A stretch of DNA of 64,000 bases. It comes from Photobacterium sanguinicancri. Lineage in GTDB: Bacteria > Pseudomonadota > Gammaproteobacteria > Enterobacterales > Vibrionaceae. How positions within the stretch are numbered: position 1 is the first letter of the stretch; the number at the start of each line of letters is the position of its first letter. The notes beneath the pieces were generated by a model. The model searched no databases and had not been told where the DNA came from. It worked only from the letters and a program-made list of their open reading frames with translations. The position numbers and the translations under genes were made by a program. Below are positions 8,826 to 17,731 of this stretch, piece by piece. The stretch is taken from the NCBI RefSeq assembly GCF_024346675.1, contig NZ_AP024851.1, positions 1,364,001 to 1,428,000 on the forward strand, given 5' to 3'.

Positions 8826-9662
8826 TTAACGCGCACGTTTTAAGCTAGATTGACTAAAGTCAGCCTCTGTCAGCCCAACCTTAAACGTGATGTCATGGGT
8901 GGTAAGTGTCGTACTTTTTCCTGTTTGATGATTTACCATTATCATGGTGTGTGCACGCCAATATTGAGTTAAGTATTGTGCGTAATCACTGAACAGCAGT
9001 GTTTTCAGTAAGGCGTTTTTCCGATCGTAAAACTCCATTTTTAGTGGGCGATAATGCTCTTTATCCAACCAAACAAGCTGCTTGGTATACCCCGAATATT
9101 GATCCGTTGGCGTTTGCTCAACTAAAAAACTACTCTGACCATCTATCTGCTCATCCCCTAAGTATTTGAAATGGTATTTCTCTATTTCAAACGAACTCAA
9201 ATCTTCATACGCAAATTCACTGCCCATAAAAGGCCCTGATTTATTACGTGAGGCTATCCGCTTTACGCGTTTTAATGCAGGCAGAAATAACCACTGGTCA
9301 TCAGGCTTTACTGTATGTGCAAAACTCAAGAAAGCCGTCCCTTTAACATCCCGAGGTTCATCAAAGATGGTCAAACTTTTATCACCATCGTTGATCACCT
9401 CTAAGGTATCAATTCGGATTTTTCTATCACTGCTTTCACCTTGCGCATTTTCCAATAACATACTGAGGGACGCTCTTGAATCCTGCCACCCGCTATCACG
9501 TAGCTTTCGTTCTTTCGCTATTTCTAACCCTTTATCAAATTTAGCGTCTACCGCAGCAACGACATTAACGGCAAAAGCAGATAAGCTTCCAACTACACAG
9601 AGCATCATGAAACGCTTGGCGAATAAGCGCTGTGTCAATTTATTATGAGTCGATAAGTTCAT
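8826..9662 (-). CDS. LolA-like outer-membrane lipoprotein-sorting protein
   Basis: Periplasmic protein, 278 aa, with a signal peptide (MMLCVVGSLSAFAVNVVAA) and the half-barrel pattern of the LolA-like domain: SFAHTVKPDDQWLFLPAL, KRIASRNKSGPFMGSEFAYED, QTPTDQYSGYTKQLVWLDKE. This family is regularly encoded beside MMPL-type RND proteins and is thought to carry a lipid or lipidated cargo through the periplasm. Here it follows the RND gene by 23 bp and precedes the barrel gene by 9 bp, so the three are likely co-translated parts of one transport route. The cargo is unknown. Confidence 0.85.
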   Translation of the reverse strand: MNLSTHNKLTQRLFAKRFMMLCVVGSLSAFAVNVVAAVDAKFDKGLEIAKERKLRDSGWQDSRASLSMLLENAQGESSDRKIRIDTLEVINDGDKSLTIFDEPRDVKGTAFLSFAHTVKPDDQWLFLPALKRVKRIASRNKSGPFMGSEFAYEDLSSFEIEKYHFKYLGDEQIDGQSSFLVEQTPTDQYSGYTKQLVWLDKEHYRPLKMEFYDRKNALLKTLLFSDYAQYLTQYWRAHTMIMVNHQTGKSTTLTTHDITFKVGLTEADFSQSSLKRAR

Positions 9663-9685
9663 ACTATTTTCTATCCTTGAATATA

Positions 9686-12013
9686 TTAAGATACGGCAGT
9701 AGCAGGTACTGATTGAACTTGCGGGCTAAACTCTCGGCGATCAAGCCAAAGCAAGGCGGCGGGTAATAATAGAAAATCTACCACCAGCGCGAAGATGATA
9801 ATAATGGCGCTTAGCTGCCCCATATCCGCATTTAATCGGAACGAAGAGGAAGCCAACACCATAAAGCCAGCGACCAGTACCAAGGTGGTAACGGCTAATG
9901 CGCGCCCAACAGTATTGAAGGCGTAACGAATCGCCTCTTCGGTGTTATTACCTTTACGACGGGCATATTGATATTTACTCAAGAAATGCACCGTATCATC
10001 CACCACGATGCCTAACGTCAGTGAAATAACGACCGACAAACCAAGATTAATTTCACCTGATATAAGAGCCCAACAGCCAAAACCTAAAATGGCCGGAATT
10101 AAGTTAGGTAATAAACTAATCATTCCCAACCGCACTGAACGTAAAGCAAAAATAAGTAACGCTGAAATAAGCACTAAGCTGACGGGTAACGACTTCAGCA
10201 TACTATCCATATTCACTTCACCAATATGAGCAAACATCAGTGATGGACTGGATGCAATCACGTCATACTGCGGGGCATGCTGGCTGAACCAATCGTAAAT
10301 ACGTTGTTCTAATTCAACCAACTCTTGGCTACCTAAGTTATCGATAGTTAGCTGGACCTTTACCGAGGATTTATCGATATTCACTTCATTATTTAGATCT
10401 AAACCATAAGGCAACGACATTTCATAAAGCAGTAAATACTGCGCTGCTAATTCAGGACTCTGCGGTAAACGATAATAAGCCGGATCATCACCATGCATGT
10501 TCATATTCAAACGACGATAGGTATCGGATAAACTCGCCACATGATCAGTTTCAGGTTGTTGCCGCAACCATTGCGTAAAATCACCAAGCACATTGATCAA
10601 GACGGGGTTGCTGACGCCCTGTGATTCATTCGTTTTTATCGCGATACTTATGGTTGTCATACCGCTGATGGTTTGCTCCATAAAATCAGCCGCTTGACGA
10701 AATGCATTGCTGGTATCGAAATACCGAATGGAGTCATCATTAATCTTATTTTGTCCAATCAGTAACCCAGCCCCAAGAGCAATCACAGCAAAAGACGGTA
10801 AAATCAACTTATAGCGATGAATAACAAAATTGGCTAAGCCATCCATCACTATTGATGATTTTTGCTGTGACACTTGTTTTACTTTAGCGGGCAACAATAC
10901 CAACAAGGCAGGCAATAATGTTATCGATAAAACAAAAGCAATCATCACACCCAATGCCGCTAAATTCCCCATATCACGCAGTACAGGTGAATCGGATGCG
11001 TTCATCATTAAGAAGCCTAGCGACGTCGTCACCGATGTAATAAATAAGGCTTTATAATTCAGCTTCATACTGTGCAAGACAGCATCTAGCTTAGTGACTC
11101 CTTGTTGCTGCAAGGTTTGACGAAAAGTAGCAATTACATGCACACAGTCGGCGACGGCTAACGTCATCACTAAAGTCGGTACATTCGCAGTTGCCACACT
11201 CAAAAACATACCGCCCCAACCAGCAAAACCCAATGTGGCTGTAATGGTACTGATGATCACCAGTAAGGTTGCGAGCACACCCACAACCGAACGGATGAGC
11301 ACACTCAGTACCGCCAAAATCACCAGAAACATCAAGGGCACTAGCGTACTACTGTCTTTTTGTGCTGCTTGGCTAAAAGATGAATTCAGCGCAATAACAC
11401 CAGCAGTGTGAAAGTCTACCTCTGGATAATGGGCTCGATATTCTGCTAAGGCGGTATCAACATAAGCACTGATCACGGCAATATTTTCTGTTTTATCACC
11501 AGCAGGTAGCTGCATGGTAATATTAACCACCGCCACATCTCCGTTGGCTGAAATCAGGCTATTACGTAAACGTGGCTCGTTAACGGCAATCTCTTTGACT
11601 GCGGCGATACGCTCTGGATGTAATGGATGTTCCGCCAACAAAAGATCTTCAACTAACATATCGTCCTCAACCGCTGAGGTATGCTGATAATTAGCGATTG
11701 AATCTACGCGACTTGAAAATGGAATTTGCCACGCATCTGTGGTCATTTTCTGAATTAAGCTAAGATGCCGATAAGTAAAAATGTCGCCAGATTGTGGCGC
11801 GATCACTAATGATAAATTATCGGTTTTATTGAAGGTTGCTTCGATTTCATCAAAGGCTTGAAGTTGAGGGTTAGTACCATCAAAGAAAATTGCGTAATCA
11901 CCTCTAAAGTAGAGATTTTTCATACCAAGCGTCGTCAGTATTACCGCTAGCAATACACTCACTAATACCCATTTAGGGTGTTCTATTGGCCATTTCAAAA
12001 AGTTAACTTTCAT
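9686..12013 (-). CDS. RND-superfamily exporter, MMPL/SSD type
   Basis: Large inner-membrane exporter with the usual two repeats, each one membrane helix, a big periplasmic loop (about residues 40-215 and 420-595) and five more helices. The typical TM4 motif is present as VPTLVMTLAVADCVHVIATF in the first half and VVISLTLGIVVDDTVHFL in the second. No membrane-fusion subunit is encoded nearby, which fits the lipid-exporting MMPL/HpnN-like branch and not drug pumps of the AcrB type. The ATG at 12013 with GGAGAG is preferred over an overlapping GTG one codon earlier. A perfect TetR-type operator lies 15 bp upstream of the start. Confidence 0.92.
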   Translation of the reverse strand: MKVNFLKWPIEHPKWVLVSVLLAVILTTLGMKNLYFRGDYAIFFDGTNPQLQAFDEIEATFNKTDNLSLVIAPQSGDIFTYRHLSLIQKMTTDAWQIPFSSRVDSIANYQHTSAVEDDMLVEDLLLAEHPLHPERIAAVKEIAVNEPRLRNSLISANGDVAVVNITMQLPAGDKTENIAVISAYVDTALAEYRAHYPEVDFHTAGVIALNSSFSQAAQKDSSTLVPLMFLVILAVLSVLIRSVVGVLATLLVIISTITATLGFAGWGGMFLSVATANVPTLVMTLAVADCVHVIATFRQTLQQQGVTKLDAVLHSMKLNYKALFITSVTTSLGFLMMNASDSPVLRDMGNLAALGVMIAFVLSITLLPALLVLLPAKVKQVSQQKSSIVMDGLANFVIHRYKLILPSFAVIALGAGLLIGQNKINDDSIRYFDTSNAFRQAADFMEQTISGMTTISIAIKTNESQGVSNPVLINVLGDFTQWLRQQPETDHVASLSDTYRRLNMNMHGDDPAYYRLPQSPELAAQYLLLYEMSLPYGLDLNNEVNIDKSSVKVQLTIDNLGSQELVELEQRIYDWFSQHAPQYDVIASSPSLMFAHIGEVNMDSMLKSLPVSLVLISALLIFALRSVRLGMISLLPNLIPAILGFGCWALISGEINLGLSVVISLTLGIVVDDTVHFLSKYQYARRKGNNTEEAIRYAFNTVGRALAVTTLVLVAGFMVLASSSFRLNADMGQLSAIIIIFALVVDFLLLPAALLWLDRREFSPQVQSVPATAVS

Positions 12014-12027
12014 CACTCTCTCCGTTG

Positions 12028-12040
12028 TGACGATTCGTCA
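12028..12040. promoter_or_regulatory. TetR-type operator copy 1 (perfect palindrome)
   Basis: TGACGATTCGTCA, two 6-bp arms around one central base, directly before the RND start codon. The same core occurs four more times near the RND and tetR genes and I did not see it elsewhere in the window. Confidence 0.75.
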
Positions 12041-12174
12041 AAAAATAGCGCTTTAAAAACCAACTTTCACTCTACAAACTGAGAAATAAGCTGGTTAGTA
12101 CTTCCTTAGCACACATGAATTGCCACCGAATAAGCTGGCAAGTTTTATGGTCTGTAAATAATCAAAATCACATT

Positions 12175-12187
12175 TGACGATTCGTCA
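12175..12187. promoter_or_regulatory. TetR-type operator copy 2 (perfect palindrome)
   Basis: A second exact TGACGATTCGTCA, 147 bp upstream of copy 1, in the intergenic region between tetR and the RND gene. Confidence 0.75.
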
Positions 12188-12223
12188 AAAAACATCATTT
12201 AAAAAACATGCACTGCATGTTAG

Positions 12224-12253
12224 TGACCAATCGTCAAAATTGACCTTTCGTCA
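12224..12253. promoter_or_regulatory. TetR-type operator copies 3 and 4 (imperfect)
   Basis: TGACCAATCGTCA (12224-12236) and TGACCTTTCGTCA (12241-12253) stand 17 bp apart and keep the outer TGAC and TCGTCA of the perfect copies. The rest of the gap up to 12509 holds no convincing gene; a 65-codon frame at 12277-12474 has neither a ribosome-binding site nor protein-like composition. Confidence 0.65.
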
Positions 12254-12509
12254 TAATAGTTCTTTTTTTGTTCATATCAAGCATTATTTCGCCCGTAAGA
12301 ACTAATAACATTTTTAACATTTATATAAGGGGAGAAGTGTCTAGCGCAGTAAGTAAACTCTCTAAATACCCGTAAAATCAGGTGAGTATCTGCGTGAAAA
12401 TATACACAAAGAAAAGACGAATAAGGCCGAAGAAAAAGATGATAAGCAGAACAACAAGTGAGCTCAACGCACAAAATAAGACACTTTAAAAGTAATTAAA
12501 TACAGAGCG

Positions 12510-13310
12510 TTACCGTTTTAGCGTCGCAATATAAGCCACTTCATCACTAAATATATCTTCTTCAATATGTTGCCAGACTTGCTGATAGTCGTGTTCAGAA
12601 GACAAGGGTAACCAGCCCATACCATCCAGCATAATATTGATGTTCATTAGAATAGATTGAGACTGTAAAATACGAGCAACGCAGCTACTATTTGCAGCAT
12701 TATTGATTAAAGCGTTCGAGCCAAAGGCCATCGACCAGTTTGCAAAAATAATACTGTCGGTTGTCATCCCCTCTGGTAATGTCAGATCATGACTTGATAA
12801 ACCACGAGCAAAAATCGCATCGGTAATCGCAACCAATTCTTCTTCTAAACGGTTAATATACGCTAAGCGTTCTGGTGAGGTTTTTTCAATGACCCATGGC
12901 GTACGTGACGTCAGTACACACATAGATAAGATAGGCTCTATACGGGCAAATAGATGATAAGCTACATGCATCGCGACCACTTTTTCTCTGCTTAACCCAT
13001 CATAAGTTTGTGCACGACGAAACAGGGAGATTTCATGTAGTAATGCTTGGCTACCCAAGGCAGAAATAACGTCTTCTTTACTGGTAAAATGATTATAAAT
13101 CGTGCCTTTAGAGTAAGGACTCGCCGCCGCGATTTTATCCATCGTCAGATTAGCAAAGCCTTCTTCTACTACTAACGCTTTCGCTATTACCAACAATTCA
13201 TATTCACGATCTTCAATGGCTTGTTGTTTCTTCGTCAGCGTATTCGAACGGTTGTCCGTGAGTTTACAGAACAACTTTTTCCCACCTTTACAACCAGTTA
13301 CACCAAACAT
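12510..13310 (-). CDS. TetR-family transcriptional regulator of the RND operon
   Basis: DNA-binding regulator with a TetR HTH in LTMDKIAAASPYSKGTIYNH followed by FTSKEDVISALG, preceded by a 30-residue basic N-terminal extension (start ATG preceded by GGAGG five bases away). The C-terminal ligand domain is not assignable. At 266 aa it is longer than the usual ~200. It lies upstream of the RND operon in the same direction; operator-like palindromes before both genes indicate that it represses the exporter and itself. The inducer is probably the lipid or hydrophobic cargo of the exporter (inference). Confidence 0.9.
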   Translation of the reverse strand: MFGVTGCKGGKKLFCKLTDNRSNTLTKKQQAIEDREYELLVIAKALVVEEGFANLTMDKIAAASPYSKGTIYNHFTSKEDVISALGSQALLHEISLFRRAQTYDGLSREKVVAMHVAYHLFARIEPILSMCVLTSRTPWVIEKTSPERLAYINRLEEELVAITDAIFARGLSSHDLTLPEGMTTDSIIFANWSMAFGSNALINNAANSSCVARILQSQSILMNINIMLDGMGWLPLSSEHDYQQVWQHIEEDIFSDEVAYIATLKR

Positions 13311-13414
13311 AACACCTCCACTCTACATCCATTTTAAGCTATAACACTACAAAAATTATTAGTGTTCGTGCGCAGTAAAGAATATCACGTATTAATCAGC
13401 TGGAAGCAATATAT

Positions 13415-13427
13415 TGACTTTTCGTCA
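13415..13427. promoter_or_regulatory. TetR-type operator copy 5, upstream of tetR
   Basis: TGACTTTTCGTCA, about 105 bp upstream of the tetR start, shares the outer arms with the copies upstream of the RND gene and supports autoregulation. Confidence 0.6.
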
Positions 13428-13584
13428 TTATTTACCAAATCAAGCACATCTGATCATGGATGATCAAGTAGATCTGCATCAATGCATTGTGCAATGGACC
13501 ATCATTTCGTTTATAAATCTGTCGAGCTGATCACAAACTTCCGCTAGAATGGCAGCTCAAAAATTTCACGGTTGGAAAGCACAC

Positions 13585-14394
13585 ATGTATAAATTGGTTG
13601 CATTAGATATGGATGGCACACTCCTTAATAGTAATGGGGAGATCTCGCCAAGAACCCAAGACGCTATCGCCAAAGCGCGCAGCATGGGAGTACATGTCGT
13701 TCTTGCTTCTGGCCGACCATTGGAAGGCATGACAAAGGCATTAGCTGATTTAAGTATGACCAGCGACGATGACTACGTACTTAGCTACAATGCCTCAATG
13801 GTGCAACGCGTTGCCAGCCAAACCGTTATTCGTAGCCAAATTCTAAAAGGTAGCGATGCTAAAAATATTGCCAGCCTTAGCCGAGATCTCGGTGTACACG
13901 TTCACGCCTTTTCACGCCGTTTTGGTTTAATAACACCAGAAAACAATGATTTTACTCGTCATGAAGCTGAAATTAATGGCCTAACGATCACTGAACTTGA
14001 TTTTGTCGAGCTGGACAACAATGAAGACATCATGAAAGTGATGATGATTGATGAACCAGAACGCTTATCAGCCGCGATAGCTCAGCTACCTTCGATGCTG
14101 CACGAACAGTACACTATCGTACAAAGCGCCCCGTTCTTTTTAGAGTTTCTTAACCCGAAAAGTAACAAAGGCGCAGGTGTTGGCATGTTAGCCGAACACT
14201 TAGGTATTGATGCGAGTGAAGTGATTTGCATGGGCGATGCAGGTAATGATAAACACATGCTGGAATACGCAGGTTTAGGGGTTGCTATGGCCAATGCGAC
14301 CGACGATATTAAAGCCATTGCTGATCACATCACCGATAGCAACAACGACGATGGTGTTGCCAAAGTAATTGAAGCATTTATTCTTAATCGCTAA
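13585..14394 (+). CDS. yidA: Cof-type HAD sugar phosphatase YidA
   Basis: Cytoplasmic HAD-IIB phosphatase, 269 aa, matching the length of E. coli YidA (270), which hydrolyses sugar phosphates. The catalytic motif is VALDMDGTLLN (Asp8, Asp10); motif II is in HVVLASGRP, the lysine of motif III in SNKGAGVGML and motif IV is VICMGDAGNDKHML. The ATG at 13585 was chosen because it places the catalytic motif at the family position; a start 12 codons upstream would add an unrelated tail. Confidence 0.92.
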   Translation: MYKLVALDMDGTLLNSNGEISPRTQDAIAKARSMGVHVVLASGRPLEGMTKALADLSMTSDDDYVLSYNASMVQRVASQTVIRSQILKGSDAKNIASLSRDLGVHVHAFSRRFGLITPENNDFTRHEAEINGLTITELDFVELDNNEDIMKVMMIDEPERLSAAIAQLPSMLHEQYTIVQSAPFFLEFLNPKSNKGAGVGMLAEHLGIDASEVICMGDAGNDKHMLEYAGLGVAMANATDDIKAIADHITDSNNDDGVAKVIEAFILNR

Positions 14395-14430
14395 GCAATC
14401 AACGTCCGATTACTGTCATGTAAATAATGA

Positions 14431-14455
14431 AAAGAGCCGTTTTGGCTCTTTTTAT
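14431..14455 (+). terminator. Rho-independent terminator after yidA
   Basis: Stem AAAGAGCC / GGCTCTTT with a 5-base loop and a run of T residues, 37 bp after the yidA stop. Confidence 0.85.
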
Positions 14456-14664
14456 GCATTATTCACTTCTATCGAAATATACAAGTCATTAATAAATCAA
14501 ATATCCCCAACAAGGGGTGACGATCACATTTCTATTTATTCATTCAAATAACACCCACAATAAAGGTAAGTGACCTAAATCTAATTATTGGTATTATTGG
14601 CTGTCACCTATAATTTTATAGGCGTAATGTGGATATTCTAAAATACGAATTATCAGAGGTGATT

Positions 14665-14880
14665 ATGAGTTTGTTTTATGTAGATAAAAATGCACAAGAT
14701 AATGGCGATCATGAAGTTCATACAGCAACTTGTACTCACAGCCCTGGTATAGAAAACTGTGACCCTCTTGGCTACCATACCGCATGTAGCACCGCCTTAA
14801 ATGCCGCCAAGAAAATATATCCACAATCTAATGGCTGCTACTACTGTTCATATTCGAGTTACTCATCTGTAGATAAATAA
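14665..14880 (+). CDS. Small Cys/His-rich conserved protein, 71 aa
   Basis: Unknown function. The protein begins MSLFYVDKNAQDNGDHEVHT and carries HTATCTHSP, GYHTACSTALNAAKK and the C-terminal SNGCYYCSY: five cysteines and several histidines that could bind metal or form disulfides. The pattern (NGDHEVH, then Cys, then Cys-Ala-rich helix, then NGCxxC) is one I recall from many short hypothetical proteins of distant bacteria; I cannot give a family name. AGAGGT five bases before the ATG fixes the start, which is 12 codons inside the longest frame. No signal peptide. It stands alone between terminators. Confidence 0.8.
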   Translation: MSLFYVDKNAQDNGDHEVHTATCTHSPGIENCDPLGYHTACSTALNAAKKIYPQSNGCYYCSYSSYSSVDK

Positions 14881-14964
14881 TAGTTGCGATAAAAACCGTG
14901 AGAAAGGCAAGGCACCACAAAGTTAGCATCACAGCATTTAACTTGTCTAAGCAGAGTTAACAAA

Positions 14965-14985
14965 GGGGGTATTTTAATATCCCCC
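14965..14985. terminator. Hairpin between convergent genes
   Basis: GGGGGTATT and AATATCCCCC pair with one bulged base, between the small protein gene and the convergent HEAT/TPR gene. It lacks a strong U tract, so termination is only probable. Confidence 0.45.
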
Positions 14986-15010
14986 ATTAGCTATGATTAG
15001 AGCCAAGTGC

Positions 15011-16210
15011 TTATTTCACATCACCTATCTTCGCTTTTAATTGAGCGATGACATAATCTGGCGCAATCTTTCCTAGTTCATCTAAACACTGTTCTGTCTT
15101 ATCATTTGCAGTGCGAACATAAATATCGCACACCGCATATAACTGCTCTGGTGCACCTGAAATCAAGTAAGCTTGTTCAAATGATTTCACCGACTTATCT
15201 ATATCTAATGGCTCTTGTAACACACCATTTAAATACCAAAAGTAGCTATTAGTTTGTGCCATATTCGCGGCAATTTCGATCGCATCCGCCGCTTTAGCTT
15301 TCTGCTCTAAGCGTACTAAGGTTAGTGCTTGTGAGTAATACAAGTTGGACTCATTTGGCTGAAGAACAATCGCTTTATCCAACGCCACAAGAGCTTGCTC
15401 ATCTTTACCTTGGGCGCGTAAATTATCAGCTACACTCAACCAAACCTGAGCATTTTTCGGATTGGCTTTGAGCAAGGTCTCATACAGCGACTGCGCTTTA
15501 TCCCACTCTTGATGCCAGCGGTAAACATCAGCTAATAACAAAGCTGACTTTAGATTCAACTGTACATTCTCAGACGTACTTTCTTCTATATCCTCTTGTA
15601 TATCTTCTTGTATATGGTCTTTTACATTAGCTTGAGCGCTAAGAAATACCACCAGCTCTTGATAGGCAGATTCAATAGTGTGTTGTTGCTTTGGTGACAT
15701 GTTGCCAAAATCACGGATTAAATTGGTTGTAGCTGTCACTCTGACCTGCTGGTTTGGATCGGTTAACAATGGCTCCAGCATTCGCCAGCGATTAGTAAAT
15801 TGGTAAGGTTCCGCCGCAATAACAGCAGCTTCTCTCACTGCCTCGCTGTCATCTTGCAAACCTCGCACCACGGCAACAAGACTGTTTTGGCTCGGGTATG
15901 GTGCCAGCTGGCGTAAAGCATTGGCTCTTACTTGATCACTCTGGCGTTTATCTTGCACGGTATACACCCACTGTTGTACTTGCTCGGGGCTACTATTAGC
16001 CATCGAATTTTGCGCTGATGATGACTGAGAATGAGCATCTGAAGCGAGTGTCGTCGTATCAGCCTGACTCAATACGCTATGTTCCGCTTGGTTCTGTATA
16101 TCACTATCTGTGTTTACCGCCGAAGCGTTGACAGTCGATGTATTTGCCGCGTACGACTGTGTCGTCATTAACGCCAACGTAGTCAATACTGTTAAGAGTT
16201 TCTTCATCAT
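15011..16210 (-). CDS. Exported HEAT/TPR-repeat protein, paralogue of the cytochrome C-terminus
   Basis: Periplasmic protein of 399 aa with signal peptide (MMKKLLTVLTTLALMTTQSY then AA), a Ser/Asn-rich linker, HEAT-like repeats at about 70-190 (RWRMLEPLLTDPNQQVRVTA) and TPR repeats at about 220-330 (ALLLADVYRWHQEWDKAQSL, QALTLVRLEQKAKAADAIEI). The whole HEAT-TPR part aligns by eye with the C-terminal half of the eight-haem cytochrome at 28-30 kb, for example RWQILEPLLDDPVLSIRAET there, but it has no CxxCH motif. It probably acts as a protein-interaction scaffold. It follows the sulfatase-maturase gene by 8 bp and has AGGAG before the start, so the two are one operon. Confidence 0.85.
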   Translation of the reverse strand: MMKKLLTVLTTLALMTTQSYAANTSTVNASAVNTDSDIQNQAEHSVLSQADTTTLASDAHSQSSSAQNSMANSSPEQVQQWVYTVQDKRQSDQVRANALRQLAPYPSQNSLVAVVRGLQDDSEAVREAAVIAAEPYQFTNRWRMLEPLLTDPNQQVRVTATTNLIRDFGNMSPKQQHTIESAYQELVVFLSAQANVKDHIQEDIQEDIEESTSENVQLNLKSALLLADVYRWHQEWDKAQSLYETLLKANPKNAQVWLSVADNLRAQGKDEQALVALDKAIVLQPNESNLYYSQALTLVRLEQKAKAADAIEIAANMAQTNSYFWYLNGVLQEPLDIDKSVKSFEQAYLISGAPEQLYAVCDIYVRTANDKTEQCLDELGKIAPDYVIAQLKAKIGDVK

Positions 16211-16217
16211 CTTGCTC

Positions 16218-17540
16218 CTAAAACTTCGTTGGGAATGCGTGCGAACGCCTAGCCTGTAGCGCCATCACTTCATCGCTGTATTTACCATGTGCGACTGGGT
16301 TCCCCGTCATACGCAACACATACGCCATTGCCTTGTCTGCATGGCTAAAGAATTTATGCCACCCCGCACATAAATAGTTAAGCCCCGGCTCCCCTTCTTT
16401 GGTGCGAATGAAACGATTTTTCGGACACTCACCATGACAAGCAAATTTATAATCACATTGCTGACATTGCGTCGTCAAAGTTAGGGATTTCGCAAAGCCA
16501 AACTTTTTCTGTTCAGGGGAATACGCCATCTCATCAAGCTTCTGATGATGAATATTGCCAACTTTATACTCAGGGTAAACGTAGTGGTCGCAGGTAAAGA
16601 CATCGCCATTTGGCTCCATCGCCAACCCTTTACCGCAGATCTCGCCTAGTGTGCATAAGGGGTTCTTGCGACCCATCCAAGTCTCAACACTGGCTTCAAA
16701 GTATTGAACAAAGACTTTACCCAGATCCTTCGTTACCCACTCATCAAACACCGCAATCAAAAAGTCACCCCATGCTTCAGCAGACACACACCAAGGTTCA
16801 ACTACAGAGGCTTTGTGGTACGGGTTTAATCGGGCATCGCCTTGCGTTAACTGATCTTGTGGCTGCCATTTTTGCGGCGCTGTCGTACGAAATGTTTTTT
16901 GCTCAACAATCGGAATAAACTGCATTTGTGGCGACTTCACCACATCACGCAAAAAGCGGTAAACCTCTAGTGGGTTTTGGCTGGTTAAGTTATTCACACA
17001 GGTTAAAGTCGCAAAGTTGACCTTGTACTTGTGTAATAGCTCAACCGCTTTCATCACTTGCTTAAACGTACCGCGCCCAGCTTTGTTGGTACGATAGGTG
17101 TTATGCAGTAGCTCGGGTCCATCAATACTTAATCCAATTAAGAAATTATTCTCAGCCAAAAACGCACACCACTCATCGTTAAGTAAGGTGCCATTAGTTT
17201 GTAAATCATTTGAAATTTTCACGCCTGCTGGCTGATATTTCTTCTGGAATGCGACTATTTTCTGAAAGTATTCCAACCCGAGCATCGTCGGCTCACCACC
17301 TTGCCACGAGAAGATGATTTCAGGGGTGTTTTGCCCTTCGATGTATTGTCGAATGTAAGTTTCTAATGTGTCGTCATCCATTTTTGGCGAACAGCCTTTT
17401 TTGTACTCCAGCAAATCCTGTTTGCTCAAGTAATAGCAGTAAGTGCAATCAATATTACAAGCAGCACCTATGGGCTTTGCCATCACGTGCAAACGCTTGG
17501 ACGCCTTACCGTTAAACTGTGGACCTTGAGTGACTAACAT
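16218..17540 (-). CDS. Anaerobic sulfatase-maturating radical SAM enzyme (anSME)
   Basis: Converts the active-site Cys (or Ser) of sulfatases into formylglycine in the cytoplasm before export, using S-adenosylmethionine and iron-sulfur clusters. The radical-SAM cluster motif is CNIDCTYC (Cys28, 32, 35), and the SPASM region supplies ligands for the auxiliary clusters in CTLGEICGKG, FTCDHYVYPE, CQQCDYKFACHGECPK and NYLCAGW. The length of 440 aa and the downstream GEPTMLG and DGPELLHN motifs are typical of the AslB/anSME family. Its likely substrates are the two Cys-type sulfatases at 30-34 kb. It is divergent from the FGE-like lipoprotein gene. Confidence 0.94.
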   Translation of the reverse strand: MLVTQGPQFNGKASKRLHVMAKPIGAACNIDCTYCYYLSKQDLLEYKKGCSPKMDDDTLETYIRQYIEGQNTPEIIFSWQGGEPTMLGLEYFQKIVAFQKKYQPAGVKISNDLQTNGTLLNDEWCAFLAENNFLIGLSIDGPELLHNTYRTNKAGRGTFKQVMKAVELLHKYKVNFATLTCVNNLTSQNPLEVYRFLRDVVKSPQMQFIPIVEQKTFRTTAPQKWQPQDQLTQGDARLNPYHKASVVEPWCVSAEAWGDFLIAVFDEWVTKDLGKVFVQYFEASVETWMGRKNPLCTLGEICGKGLAMEPNGDVFTCDHYVYPEYKVGNIHHQKLDEMAYSPEQKKFGFAKSLTLTTQCQQCDYKFACHGECPKNRFIRTKEGEPGLNYLCAGWHKFFSHADKAMAYVLRMTGNPVAHGKYSDEVMALQARRSHAFPTKF

Positions 17541-17731
17541 ATCTCACCTTTCGAGCGACAAACTAAGAGTGACCATAATAAAACCTGCCCTGCGCTATAG
17601 CTTGTTATACCCCTTATAACCAATGGGAATGGGAAGATTGCCTACAATGGATGCTCGCTTGATTAGGTTTTGGCTCAGCTCAACATGGCCTCAATGTAAT
17701 CTCGGCTTAGCTTCGATTTGGAGATACATCC

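Noticed and set aside
12277..12474. 65-codon frame between tetR and the RND gene
   Set aside because: No ribosome-binding site, Cys/His-rich improbable composition, lies in the operator-bearing gap; treated as chance.
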